From contig LLCB01000454.1 of the NCBI GenBank assembly GCA_001414345.1, positions 1 through 34,796 on the forward strand: 34,796 nt of DNA. The letters are read 5' to 3'. Both the position numbers and the translations under genes were made by a program. Shown one piece after another: positions 1-9,568 of the stretch (positions within the stretch are counted from its first letter, which is position 1; each line of letters starts with the position of its first letter). Source of the DNA: Hymenoscyphus infarciens (lineage: Eukaryota > Ascomycota > Leotiomycetes > Helotiales > Helotiaceae). The notes below the pieces were generated by a model. It made no database searches and had not been told where the DNA came from. It worked only from the letters and a program-made list of their open reading frames with translations.

Positions 1-660
1 CTTTTATAATTTATCTATTTACTTAGAAAGTAATAAGTTTAGTTACTTTCTAAGTATTAAGTTTATAAATCTATTATTTAGTACTAAGTCTACTTCTTTA
101 ATACCTCTTTAGTAACTAGTCTAGTTACTTTCTAAGTAATAAGTCTAATAGTCTATTATTTAGTACTAAGTCTACTTCTTTAATACCTTTTTATTAATAA
201 GTTTAGTTACTTTCGAAGTATTAAGTCTATAAATCTATTATTTAGTACTAAGTCTACTTCTTTAATAACTCTTTAGTAACTAGTCTAGTTACTTTCTAAG
301 TAATAAGTCTATTTACTTAGAAAGTAATAAGTCTATTAGTCTATTATTTAGTACTAAGTCTACTTCTTTAATACCTCTTTAGTAACTAGTCTAGTTAATT
401 TCTTAGTAATAAGTTTAGTTACTTTCGAAGTATTAAGTCTATAAATCTATTATTTAGTACTAAGTCTACTTCTTTAATACCTCTTTAGTAACTAGCCTAG
501 TTAATTTCTTAGTAATAAGTCTATTTACTTAGAAAGTAATAAGTCTATTAGTCTATTATTTAGTACTAAGTCTACTTCTTTAATACCTCTTTAGTAATAA
601 GTCTAGTAACTTTCTAAGTAATAAGTCTATTAGTCTATTATTTAGTACTAAGTCTACTTC
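1..660. repeat. AT-rich tandem array, 7 copies of 82/106 bp
   Basis: A core beginning TCTATTATTTAGTACTAAG recurs at about 70, 152, 234, 340, 446, 552 and 634. Spacings are therefore 82, 82, 106, 106, 106 and 82 bp; the longer period carries an extra 24 bp. Copies differ by few substitutions, mostly among A, T and C/T. Between cores, CTTTCTAAGTAA is often followed by its reverse complement TTACTTAGAAAG, so parts can fold into hairpins. There is no open reading frame. The array runs into the window's left edge, so its full length is unknown. A satellite or subtelomeric-type repeat is possible; the sequence does not prove it. Confidence 0.9.
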
Positions 661-2520
661 TAAGTATAAGTGTTAAATAAGGTGATTTAAAGTTATTTAA
701 GCATAGATTTTAAATAATTTAAGCCCTACTTTATATATAGTTGCGATTATGTCGAGTATATAAGACTGGCACCGCCTACTAAAAAGGACTGCCACCGCCA
801 CCAGTTTAGGACTAACACTTTTCCTCTTAGAATAAGCATGCCGGGGTATTTTAGTATATAAATAGCCTACGCAGAAAGAGCATTCTGAGAGTGAAAGTGT
901 CAGTCCTAAGAGCTAGTAGAAAGTAGTAGGTGGTAAGACAGGGTTAGTGAAAAGCTTTCGTAAAAATCGAGGCGCCTCCGGCGCCTCCTAGCTATATAAT
1001 ACTTTAGATTTTCTAGTATATTTTTCTTCGTAAATTACGAGAGTCTACTCTTTAGCATCTAGTATTAATAATAGGGCTTTTAAATATAATTTATATATAT
1101 ACTATTAAAGTGTTTAGAGAGAGTAATTAAATTTTTAATAGAGGAGGGTGGTCTTAGCATTTCTTAGCACCTTTTTATATGAATATATAGGTGTATTACT
1201 TAGTATTACGTTTACGTAGGCAATTTACGAGCGATTTAGATGATTTTAAGTATAAAAGATGCTCCGAAGAGCGCTCTATCGATATATACAAAAAAATAAT
1301 TTATTAGGGCTAGGGCTAGTACTAGATAGAAGGCGGGGGGTGGGCGTGGTTTTAGGTAAACTAGAAATTAGGATAGGGTTGGGGGCTAGGCCCGATTCGG
1401 TTTAGCCGCTCCTACTAGCGCGGGTTACCCGAGGACTAACACTTTTGCGCTCTGAAGGCTCTATTCTAAACACTCAGCGTATTCAAATCCCGTGACGTAT
1501 AAGACACGATTTTCACTAGCTGTCTGTAACCGATACTAAACCCTAATATTACTAGCTGTCTAGGAGATCTCCGGAATCCCAGCTATTTAAGGTTGTCGTC
1601 GTTCGGGTCCGATTCTAGCCTAAAAAAGAAACAAAAGCGACGACGTGCTCGAAAGAGAGATTGTTTATGCCGTCACCGGCGAAGAAGAGTTTTTCCTTTT
1701 TTTTCGTATTAGAGCCTAGTATTTACGCATGTTATTCTGTCTCGAACGCACTCCCATATGCCTCTTCTGTAGTAGTGTGTATTTCGTGCCGTTATAGCCT
1801 ACGTCGGCTAATATAAAAGCCTGAACTCTATAAAGTACGTCTGAAAGTCCGGACGTATATAACCTTTCTAAATTAGATAATATAAAACAACAACTACTAA
1901 AACCTTATATATATAGTATATACTATATAATCTCGGCTATATAGGATAGTAGGCTATTATATCTAGAGAAAAGACATAAGTCTTATACTAATAGTATAGG
2001 AATATGTCTAAAAGTTAAAAGATATTCTAAAGAAGTAAAACTAATATTATTCCTACTTTTTAGAGAAGTTAATATTTTTATTAGTTTTATTAGTTTAACT
2101 AGTATAGTATAAGAGATAGATTATAGATTAGAGAACTTATAGCTAGGTTTAGTAAAATACGTAAAAGTAATCTCTTATATAGTATAGTAATAAACGTCTA
2201 AAGAGTAAAGGCTAGCAGGAGCTAGGAATATATATAGGTCTGCTACTAGTGTAGTCACGTGTCCTTCTCGTAACAACTAGTTAAGTATATATTTAAGTGT
2301 TCTATAAGTATTAAGTACTTTTAGGTAACTATTTAAGTTATAACTATAAATTCCTAGAGTATTAGTACTTAGAAATGTATATATATAATATAAAAGGATT
2401 TTAAAACGCTTTTAGTAAGGTAAATAAGAGGATAAGAGAGCGAATTACGTAGTAGCGCTCTTAGTATACTAGGAGCCCCTGCTAGTGTTAGGACAGAATA
2501 GCGCAATCTATTCAGAGTGC
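661..2520. other. AT-rich, gene-free, RIP-like tract
   Basis: This stretch is rich in TA, ATATA and TAGT runs with stops in all frames and no recognisable protein. Short GC-rich islands remain, for example the GGCGCC-rich palindrome near 968-990 and the segment 1320-1440. The composition changes near 2500-2530 to ordinary intergenic DNA. C-to-T decay of old repeats (repeat-induced point mutation) is the likely cause in an ascomycete. That is inference; no dinucleotide index was calculated. Confidence 0.6.
808..907. repeat. Imperfect inverted repeat with a third dispersed copy
   Basis: A motif beginning AGGACTAACACTTTT lies at 808-837 (+). A diverged copy lies on the minus strand at 880-907 and another on the plus strand at 1432-1461. 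The first two face each other around a spacer of about 42 bp. These may be ends or internal repeats of a decayed element inside the AT-rich tract. Confidence 0.5.
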
Positions 2521-3157
2521 CTTATACTATACAAAGTGAACTCGCACTTCTGTTTTCACTTAAACTGTTTAGTCCGATGTTCGGTTTACTGTCAATTAAT
2601 GATCAGACGAATTTGAGTAACGAGACAAGAAATCAAATGATCAGATGACAGGGTACACTATATAAGTTATTGATTCACTACCCATGTCATTAAGCACTGA
2701 CTTGAAGGTTGTTTACCTCTCACTCTTGATGTCATTCACAACTTCTTCGCCATTTTGGCAGTAAGTCAGAGCATTGTCGTTGCTCTCGGTCACCTACTTC
2801 AGTAAGGTTTAGGCGAAATAGTCTAGAATAATTCAAGTTATTTCGAATTCGAGAAACCCGATTTCCTCATTTGTCCCAATTCTCAAAAGTGTCCGAGAAT
2901 ATCAAGTACCAAAACCAACGGTTGTCGAAGAGCGAAGACTAAACTTCTTACATAGGAATCCTTTCAAGACATGAATACTCGCAAACATGTTTCATTTAGC
3001 TGAGCTTCTCAAGTTTAAGATTATATACCTATAAGCAGTACGTGGAAGTCTTTTTCCCAATACATACTACATATTTCTACCTTGTGCCAAGCGAAAGAAG
3101 CGGTAGTTCCATGAACATCCCACGAAAAATTCCATCCTCAACTTATCCCACTCAAAC
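2521..3157. other. Intergenic, no gene seen
   Basis: Base composition is ordinary here. I see no conserved reading frame and no structured RNA. The right part should include the 3' UTR of the minus-strand dehydrogenase that ends at 3158. A short plus-strand frame at 3042-3236 overlaps that gene and has no recognisable content. Confidence 0.5.
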
Positions 3158-4158
3158 TCATTTGTCAATAGCACTGAAATCCTTCAAAGTCTCCAGCTCC
3201 GCAAATCGACTCTCCAACTTCATCTTGATCAATTGAAAAGCCGTGGAACCAAGGGGCAAATGAAGAGGAATCTTTTCCTCCCGACTGGCAATTTTGAACA
3301 AAGTTTCAGCAATGGCAATTGGTTCTATTCCGGCACCAGTCTTCAAGGCTTGCTTGACAATGAATTCCAATTGACGAGATGGCATATCGGATCCTGAATA
3401 AGCTGGGTGAGACTCCATATATTTCTTGCTTCCGCCTTCGAAGTTGGTCTTGACAGCAGCTGGTTCGACGATGCAGAAATTGACTGGCAGAGTTAGCATG
3501 GTCTACGATTAGGGACGTTTTGTGGAGTAATTAGCTTACTGTTCCAATCCGGATGCATCTCTTTTGCAACCGATTCGCTCCAGCCTTCAATCGCATGTTT
3601 GCCAGCATGGTAATACGCGTGACCTGGGAAAGCGCAAACTCCAGCTAAAGAAGAGATATTAAAAATCAAACCACCACGATGATCCTTTTCCTGACGCATT
3701 GCCTCAACAGCCTTCATAGTAACACGAGCCGTACCGAAAAACAAAGTTTCAATCTCCTGATGAGTTTGCTCCTCGGTTGCAGCTTCGGTATCACCCGAGA
3801 GAGAATATCCAGCATTGTTGACGACGACATCGATGTGGTAGCTTTCTCCAAAATGAGCAGCTGCAGCTTTGAAAGCAGCATCGATGGAGGTGGTTGAAGT
3901 TACATCCAGGGCATGCTTGAAGATTTTTGGGTCGTTGTCGGGTAGGTATGAGAGGGTTGACGGGTCTCGAGCTGTGACGATGAGACGTTGGGATTTGCTT
4001 GCTACGTACTTTGCAATTTCACGACCAATTCCGCTGGAGCATCCGGTGACTAGATGAGAGGGTCAATTCTCGATTGTGAGTTTTGTTGGACGGCATTACT
4101 TACTCAACCAGATTGCATCGTCTGGGAGATGATATGGCTTAGTGTTTGGTTTGTTCAT
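3158..4158 (-). CDS. Short-chain dehydrogenase/reductase (SDR), 3 exons
   Basis: Exons run 4158-4104, 4049-3540 and 3483-3158, giving 296 aa. The product is a classical SDR, an NAD(P)-dependent oxidoreductase of unknown substrate. The cofactor motif TGCSSGIG is at about residues 20-27 and is created by joining exons 1 and 2. NNAG is at about 95, the ISS serine precedes the catalytic pair, and YHAGK gives Tyr165 and Lys169. Intron 2 (3484-3539) ends at CAG just after a GCTAAC branch point. That choice joins WN to INFCIVEPAAVKTNF, the usual SDR strand before the substrate loop. The nearer TAG acceptor breaks the frame. The start has MNKPNTK followed by YHLPDDAIWLITG, typical of fungal SDRs. The substrate cannot be told from sequence. 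Confidence 0.93.
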
Positions 4159-4768
4159 TCTGATTGAGGATCGTGGAAAGTAAAGTGCAGTTGAATATTG
4201 AGGTTGTTAGATGAAAGATTTCTTTTGGAAAGTATCATTATTGTATACCCAAACGATTCGGCACCACTTTCAGTAACGATCTACAAACAGGTTACACGCC
4301 GGGCTCTATTTGAAAAGGGTGACATTACACGCCGGAGGGGTTGAGGCTGAAGTTCGCCAGTTGAGTCATACGGTGTTTAGTTTATGTATGTAAAAGCTAG
4401 GATGGTTATAAATTTGGCGTGAGTAAGCACCCTCCGAACGAGCTATCCAATAATCGCGCACTTTCATATTAAAGACACAAGCAAAGTCAAGATTATATCA
4501 TGTGACACCCTTCTGAATTACCGGTGTTGCATGTTCTACCCCAATTGGATGATAGATATACTTTCTTGGGTGCGCAGTAGAAATTTGTTCACCACGCGAG
4601 TTTAGGAATTCTGTTGTTCTTCTCTCAAATGCCATTGATATTCATTAGCTACTTGCAAGCTATCGAAACACACACACACCTTCCACCGTTGCATATTAGG
4701 TTAAGTAGTAATAGTCCAGTTTCCCTGATTAAAAAGTTTTCATTATTAACAAGTCGGCTCATTACAAG
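4159..4768. promoter_or_regulatory. SDR upstream region with 11-bp direct repeats
   Basis: This is the upstream region of the minus-strand SDR. TTACACGCCGG occurs at 4292-4302 and again at 4325-4335, same orientation, 33 bp apart, roughly 135-175 bp before the SDR start. A repeated GC-rich word in otherwise AT-leaning DNA suggests a protein-binding site, but I know no factor for it. A short CA run lies near 4668-4680. I see no gene. Confidence 0.4.
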
Positions 4769-5381
4769 GGTAAGTGACTATTTTACCCTATAATTAATTG
4801 AAACGGACTGATTTACCCCTGTCACTAAAAGGGGGTATTCAGGTTAGAAAAGAGGGATATTCTAGTTAGTAGAAGTCACTATTTTCCGTATATATTTACA
4901 CCTAAGTTTTACTCTACCACCACTAGTATGCTAGTACCGGTTTATCGAGAGGATAAACCCCCAAGAGGACCGTCGCGAAGAGACACATAAAAGAGCCTCT
5001 CGCCTACGGCGTACTCAAAGCCAATATTTGGGTTATAGCTGCTCAGAGCGAAATTTCTAAGGACAGTGCTATAGGCTCAAGATCAATGATTAGAGAGTAC
5101 CCAGGAACCTTGAATCGTCGCTTTAAGCAATAAAAGCTTTAAGCGAAAAGGTAAAGACATTAAGCACAATTGCCAGTAAAGGGATCGCGAAGTAGCTTAC
5201 AAAGTGGGAAGTAGGTAGAGTAGAAGTAGGTCGTTTTATTATATTTCTTAATTTCTTGATAGATTAGTATAACGAAACGGATGATTTGTAGAAATACTTC
5301 GCTAACTGGATTACCCCTCTTTTAGTAAGAGAGGTAATTTGGTCCTTTTAAATTAATTAGAGGGAAATATAGTCAATTACC
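4769..5381. mobile_element. 613-bp non-autonomous element with ~78-bp terminal inverted repeats
   Basis: The left arm 4769-4846 and the reverse complement of the right arm 5303-5381 align over their whole length at roughly 75% identity by eye. Both begin GGTAAnTGACTAT, share AATTAATT, then CACTAAAAG or TACTAAAAG, and end in CAGTTAG-like sequence. The interior of about 455 bp has no intact frame. It contains an 8-bp-arm hairpin at 4939-4959. A stretch near 5032-5133 can be read as a short helix-turn-helix-like peptide, which might be a transposase scrap, but that is weak. I could not identify a target-site duplication. MITE-like or a deletion derivative of a DNA transposon is the likely reading. 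Confidence 0.7.
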
Positions 5382-6280
5382 GTTAAAAAAATGCATACGA
5401 TTATCTAAGAAGATTTCATACAAGAAGAAAGGAGGGCTGGAGAGTAATGTCCAACCCTCTTACCCAGACCTCCAGGTTTATCATATTCACGCTCAAGACA
5501 GGAAATCCGAGCACCCTTCAATTTCCCTCTAAAACCTGCCTGTATGTTGACTTCATCTCCCTCCATTTTCGAAGGCGTTTTGTTCTGGGGAATTGTGACT
5601 ATATTGCTAGATCTTTGCAGCATTGATAAGATCTAATTCATACCTCTCATTCTCTCATCCTCCCTCGAAGGTTTTGAAGGTTTACACAGCCGGCATTTTC
5701 CTACTTTTGAAAGAAATCCAGGTATTTTCCAACTATCCCTGCCTTACTGACCATTATCCGAGTCAGAAATCAAATTTTTCAAATACTATAAAGTAATAGA
5801 TAGTAGGGTATACTCCAGAAAAGATCCGCGACTATAAGGTGGTAAAAAACCACAACGCTTAGTCCAGTGCCGTTGGCCTAGTTGTACCACAGATTACGAG
5901 TTCCTCTCTAACTTTACCTCTCGTCAACTATCCCAACCCCGAACACACGAATCGCTCAAAGCACTCTTGAATATCAATTTTCTGGTGGCCTAGCCTTTTC
6001 AACAATAATGAATGAATGGAAAGGGCGGGAAACCACCGAGGAATATACCGGAGAAGTCCTATTGTTTTGGGAGATCTCTTCCATTGAAGGCTGGGACAAT
6101 CGCCTTCCCATTGAACTGTCCCTTTCAAAATCTTGGATTGAAGATCAACTCTGTTAGGTGTGTCAAGACATTTTTCCATTTCGAAAACCATCTCCAAGTA
6201 TCCTGGTTTCAAGATATATGACCAAGAGTTAGTTGCATACACCAATACTGGATCGAACTTTTTGGAACGCGCAGCTAAAG
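5382..6280. other. Intergenic, no supportable gene
   Basis: Two minus-strand frames occur here (5405-5623, and 5928-6368, which begins with GTG). Neither product matches a family I know. The DNA borders a pseudogene, so these may be chance frames or relics. I see no RNA gene or strong regulatory pattern. Confidence 0.4.
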
Positions 6281-6290
6281 GGTGCCATGT

Positions 6291-7831
6291 ATGCATTCTT
6301 TGATGGCTATTACATACTATTTCTGTTTCCAAAGCTATTACGAAAGCGGCAACGGGTTCCCAATTCACATTGACAACCCATGTTCCGCTACCGGCACCCC
6401 TTCCATCAGTATTAGTTTTCTTTGGAAAGAAATTTATGCTCTTTCTATGTGGCTATCTTCCCTGGGTTTCTTTCTAGAAATACACACCGACAAGCCAGAC
6501 CGGAAGAGTCTATGTTTGATGCTTTTTGAATCCTGGACGGGTGGACTTAAAAGTCTTGCTCTAGCAAAACATTGGCTGACTAAATGCATTGCAAACCACA
6601 CTACTTGCAAGGAAAAGCTAGGAGCTGAGCAAACAATTCCTGGGCGTCTGATTCGACTTGAGCTCGTTGGGGAGGGGATTACCACGGCTAGTGACTGCCG
6701 ACACTTTGCATATTTTTCCCGACTATTGCATTCTGAGCTACTGCTGTGGTACAATTTCAATGTTGAAAATGGAGAAGAGAAATTTGGACGCCTTTAAGAG
6801 GATCATCCACTGGAACTTCCTGTCCAAGATATTTCAAGACGCCATGCATTTGACGGTAAATCTTGGTTTCGCTTATTCATGGATCGACTCTTTGTGCATC
6901 ATGCAAGATTACAAAGAGGACTGGGATACTGAGGCTACAAAATCGAGTTCATGCTACTGCAATGCGGTCTGCAGTATTGCCGCGTTAGGTGCAGCGAATG
7001 GTTACGAGGTGTTATATAGTATGAGAAATCCCTTACTCTTTCGGCCATGTTTGGTCAAATGGCGAGACGGACAGGATTTATGAGTGTTGCCCTCGGGCTC
7101 CAATCCTGGAAAGCCCGGTCAGAATACAAACTACAAACATTTCGCCAAGCAGGTTCATAAAGGTAACTTCGTGAAACGGGGATGGACTTTTCAAGAACGT
7201 GTTCTTTAGCCCAGAACAATCTATTACGGCAGAGACGGTATGTTTTGGGAGTGTCGCAAAGGAGGATGTTCGGATGTAATCCCAATTCTGGGGACTCCAG
7301 GGTAGGTTAGGGTTAACACTCCAAACCACCAGTGGGTGTAGCCATTTGGGGCGGTCAGTGGAAACCTTGTACGAACAAGCTAGGAGAATGACAAAGTATG
7401 AATGATGATTGTTCCAAATCACTTCGTGCAACATGCGATATTGTGCGTTTGTTATTCTCCTAGCTCGTTCGTACAATAGAAATCAACTACTGATCCCCAC
7501 CACGATTACCTACACTCTCTGGTGAACTCTTTCCAAAAGAAGGAAGCTATCAACTGGTGCAGAGAATAGCTAGAGACGCTCTTGCCGACATAAACACATA
7601 AGCATGCCGAAATACTTGGTGGGAGATGACGACCTAAATACGAAGAAGACTTTTCGAAACGAATGTGCGAAAGCCTCAACAGAAAATGAGTTCCGGAAAT
7701 GGTGTTCAAGGATATTGAAAGAATACCCGGCTTCTCAGCTCACATCCGAATCGGACAGACGAGTGGCTCTCTCGGGTGTTATCACGGTCATAGAAAAGCA
7801 TCGCAAAGGTCGGAATCATGCTAGCCTCTGA
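6291..7831 (+). pseudogene. Broken heterokaryon-incompatibility (HET) domain gene
   Basis: HET-domain proteins act in fungal non-self recognition. The N-terminal part (about 6291-6655) reads a typical pre-HET segment: WLTKC, then HTTC, then GRLIRLE. The core HET domain continues in another frame from about 6658: RLVTADTLHIF, DYCILSYCCG, FQDAMHLTVNLGF, WIDSLCIMQDYKEDW and CSIAALGAANG. That frame then meets TGA at 7081, TAG at 7207 and TAG at 7303, although clear homology goes on across the stops (RGWTFQERVL, then PRTIYYGRDGMFWEC). A third frame, 7604-7831, gives a C-terminal piece with LTSESDRRVALSGV. The normally conserved tryptophan of YCWG is cysteine. I see one frameshift near 6655, three in-frame stops and an inserted hairpin. 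Introns could not remove all of these, so it is a pseudogene. Confidence 0.85.
7367..7476. repeat. 110-bp hairpin, 26-bp inverted arms
   Basis: The arm 7367-7392 (TTGTACGAAC followed by AAGCTAGGAGAATGAC) is the reverse complement of 7451-7476 with two or three mismatches. The arms enclose 58 bp. It lies inside the HET pseudogene between the DGMFWEC block and the C-terminal fragment. It could be a tiny MITE or an inverted duplication of local sequence. No target-site duplication is evident. Confidence 0.75.
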
Positions 7832-8152
7832 GAAGAGACTTTGGTCAATGATCTTCTTTAGAACATGAACAAGCACCAAGATGACAAGTAGAACATGAGA
7901 TGAAGAGTAGAACATAAGACGAAGAGCAGAGCACGAGATGGAAAGATGGCGTATGCAAAAATAAACAACAGCAAAACACATAAAAATAGAGAAATGCTGC
8001 CCGGTTTCTCAAACATTGAGGATTGCATTTTATTGGGTTAGTCTCTCTAATTTGAATCAAAACAAAACTGAATACGAAAGGGATTACGAGATGGCCCGGG
8101 GTATCGTCATTTCTAACTGGGTTTCTTGGATCAATGCCTTATTATTGAGTCA
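7832..8152. other. Intergenic with 19-bp tandem repeat
   Basis: Between the HET relic and the 3' end of PEX10. Three diverged 19-bp units occupy 7884-7940; the middle one is AAGAGTAGAACATAAGACG. No gene is seen. Confidence 0.6.
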
Positions 8153-9280
8153 TTAGCATCTCAGAGGCAAGATGTGTTGCACAAGCGCATCCCGCCTACA
8201 CAGAGGGCACTCGGGTTTCTCCCTCACCCAGTCACCAATACACACCCAGCAAAAGACGTGCCCACAAGCCACCGCACTAGGATCTTTGAGTTCTTCCAAA
8301 CACAAAGTGCATTTTCTCTGTTGGGTCCCCTTGACCCACTTCATTTTATCCTCGGCGTTCAGATTGATACTCGGTTCATCTGAAACAGGTGTATGAGTTA
8401 CCTTCCCGATTTCTGAGCTTGAATGTTGGGTTATTCCCGAGGGCTGTGAAGACTCGAAGAGTAGTTCGTTATTTGCTGAATATGCGTCGGTATCAAGCGA
8501 GACTTCAACCCCGCCCTGGAGCACAGCGGAACTCCCCATCAAGGGTTCGGCATTTGCTGGTGTAGAGGTACGTAATGTGGAATTGAGATGCAACCATGTT
8601 TGTACAGTCATTTGGAGGACCAGTAGTACACCTAGTACTTCATATCCAACTCGTGCCTCGGATGGCGCAATTCGTTTTGTAAATATGTACCGCAGACCCC
8701 ATAGTCGTTTAGACAATTGATAATATGCCCCAGAAAAGTAGAAAACTGTGAGAGTCAGGGCGTGAAGTGGAGATGGAGATGTGATTTTTGAGAGGTGCTC
8801 TAATAAATATGATTGTATCTTGTACGACCTTGAAGTTTCGTTTCTATTTCGTGAAAGTTTTCGTAGATTGGATTCAAGCTTCGCTCTTATTCGTGTGCGA
8901 AAGGAGGGAAGTATCTTATTCAGAGAATAGGGAAGGAGGATCGATGTGATTATATAACCCGCTCGTCTCGATATTGCCGGAAGTTGGAGGGTATCGTCCT
9001 CAATCTGAATTATATCGCAATATTCCTCCCCGAGTGTGCGATTTCCGATGAAGGTGGTGAGGCCAAGGTATAGCAGCTCTGAGAATGTTCGAGCTTCGGC
9101 TGTATATGTGTGAATGAAACGTGCTCCATACAGCTTTCGTAGGAGGTTGGAGAGGTGATTGAGGAGAACGCCTTCGAAATATGCATCTTTTTGATGTGAC
9201 CGAATGATGTCTGGCGCCGCTGCAAACGGGTAGTTGTATGATGGTGCCTCTGTGGCCTTCTCAGTGATGTGGTCTGACAT
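8153..9280 (-). CDS. PEX10: Peroxin-10, RING E3 subunit of peroxisomal import machinery
   Basis: 375 aa, a single exon. PEX10 is a peroxisomal membrane RING protein that works with PEX2 and PEX12 to ubiquitinate the receptor PEX5 during matrix-protein import. The N-terminal half carries the Pex2/Pex12-type region (PDIIRSHQKDAYFEG, then LLRKLYGARF, and hydrophobic segments around 120-130 and 180-245). The C-terminal C3HC4 RING is at about 324-362: CTLCLEEL, ACGHVFCWVC, CPLCRR. All eight zinc ligands are present, and the protein ends 13 residues after the last cysteine, as in the family. I start at ATG 9280 (MSDHITEK); the frame opens five codons earlier at a GTG, not an ATG. It diverges from the ERD1-like gene with 288 bp between starts. 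Confidence 0.95.
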   Translation of the reverse strand: MSDHITEKATEAPSYNYPFAAAPDIIRSHQKDAYFEGVLLNHLSNLLRKLYGARFIHTYTAEARTFSELLYLGLTTFIGNRTLGEEYCDIIQIEDDTLQLPAISRRAGYIITSILLPYSLNKILPSFRTRIRAKLESNLRKLSRNRNETSRSYKIQSYLLEHLSKITSPSPLHALTLTVFYFSGAYYQLSKRLWGLRYIFTKRIAPSEARVGYEVLGVLLVLQMTVQTWLHLNSTLRTSTPANAEPLMGSSAVLQGGVEVSLDTDAYSANNELLFESSQPSGITQHSSSEIGKVTHTPVSDEPSINLNAEDKMKWVKGTQQRKCTLCLEELKDPSAVACGHVFCWVCIGDWVREKPECPLCRRDALVQHILPLRC

Positions 9281-9291
9281 GTTGAGGTTAT

Positions 9292-9564
9292 TCACAGGCA
9301 GCTCAAGGGTTGTTGTCGCAACTTGTCGGCGAGAACCTGGAAGCTTTTGACCTCGGCTTCCACGAAGTACATAAGGCCCATTTTAATCGTGCTGTGGCTA
9401 GTGCTTTTAGCCCCGTTGTGGCGTAAATTTCTGGAGATCTTCTTGCCTACGTAGCCTCCTTGGACTCCTTCAACAATTTCCTCCTTACACCAATACTTCC
9501 CTTCAACAATTAACACTTTCTTTACTGGAGTTTTTGTGCTCGATGCGGCGTTATTTTCTTCCAT
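9292..9564 (-). CDS. Possible small basic ORF or PEX10 leader ORF (90 aa)
   Basis: An ATG-started frame of 90 codons fills nearly all the gap between PEX10 and the ERD1-like gene. It overlaps no coding sequence and ends 11 bp before the PEX10 ATG. The product is basic and lysine-rich (SSTKTPVKKVLIVEGKYWCK near the start) and matches no family I recognise. It could be a true small protein, an upstream ORF in the PEX10 leader, or chance. I favour chance or uORF. Confidence 0.25.
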   Translation of the reverse strand: MEENNAASSTKTPVKKVLIVEGKYWCKEEIVEGVQGGYVGKKISRNLRHNGAKSTSHSTIKMGLMYFVEAEVKSFQVLADKLRQQPLSCL

Positions 9565-9568
9565 AAAA

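Noticed and set aside
1..660. Regular repeats that could suggest a CRISPR array
   Set aside because: Repeat and intervening sequence are both conserved between units. There are no unique spacers and no cas genes, and the DNA is clearly eukaryotic.
1470..1500. TTCAAATCCC string resembling a tRNA T-loop
   Set aside because: No matching acceptor, D or anticodon arms can be drawn around it.
3484..3499. ATG at 3499 as the start of a separate 113-aa gene
   Set aside because: The segment before 3483 is the tail of SDR intron 2 (branch GCTAAC and acceptor CAG). Joining at 3483 gives an intact SDR.
5928..6368. 146-codon minus-strand frame
   Set aside because: It begins with GTG, overlaps the HET relic and has no recognisable domain. 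A chance or relic frame is more likely.
6650..7310. Rescue of the HET gene by introns
   Set aside because: The 7207 TAG splits the conserved RGWTFQERVL-PRTIYY block with no room for an intron. The frameshift near 6655 also interrupts continuous homology.
7078..7476. 132-codon minus-strand frame across the HET pseudogene
   Set aside because: The plus strand clearly encodes HET motifs here. The minus frame starts inside the hairpin arm and matches nothing known.
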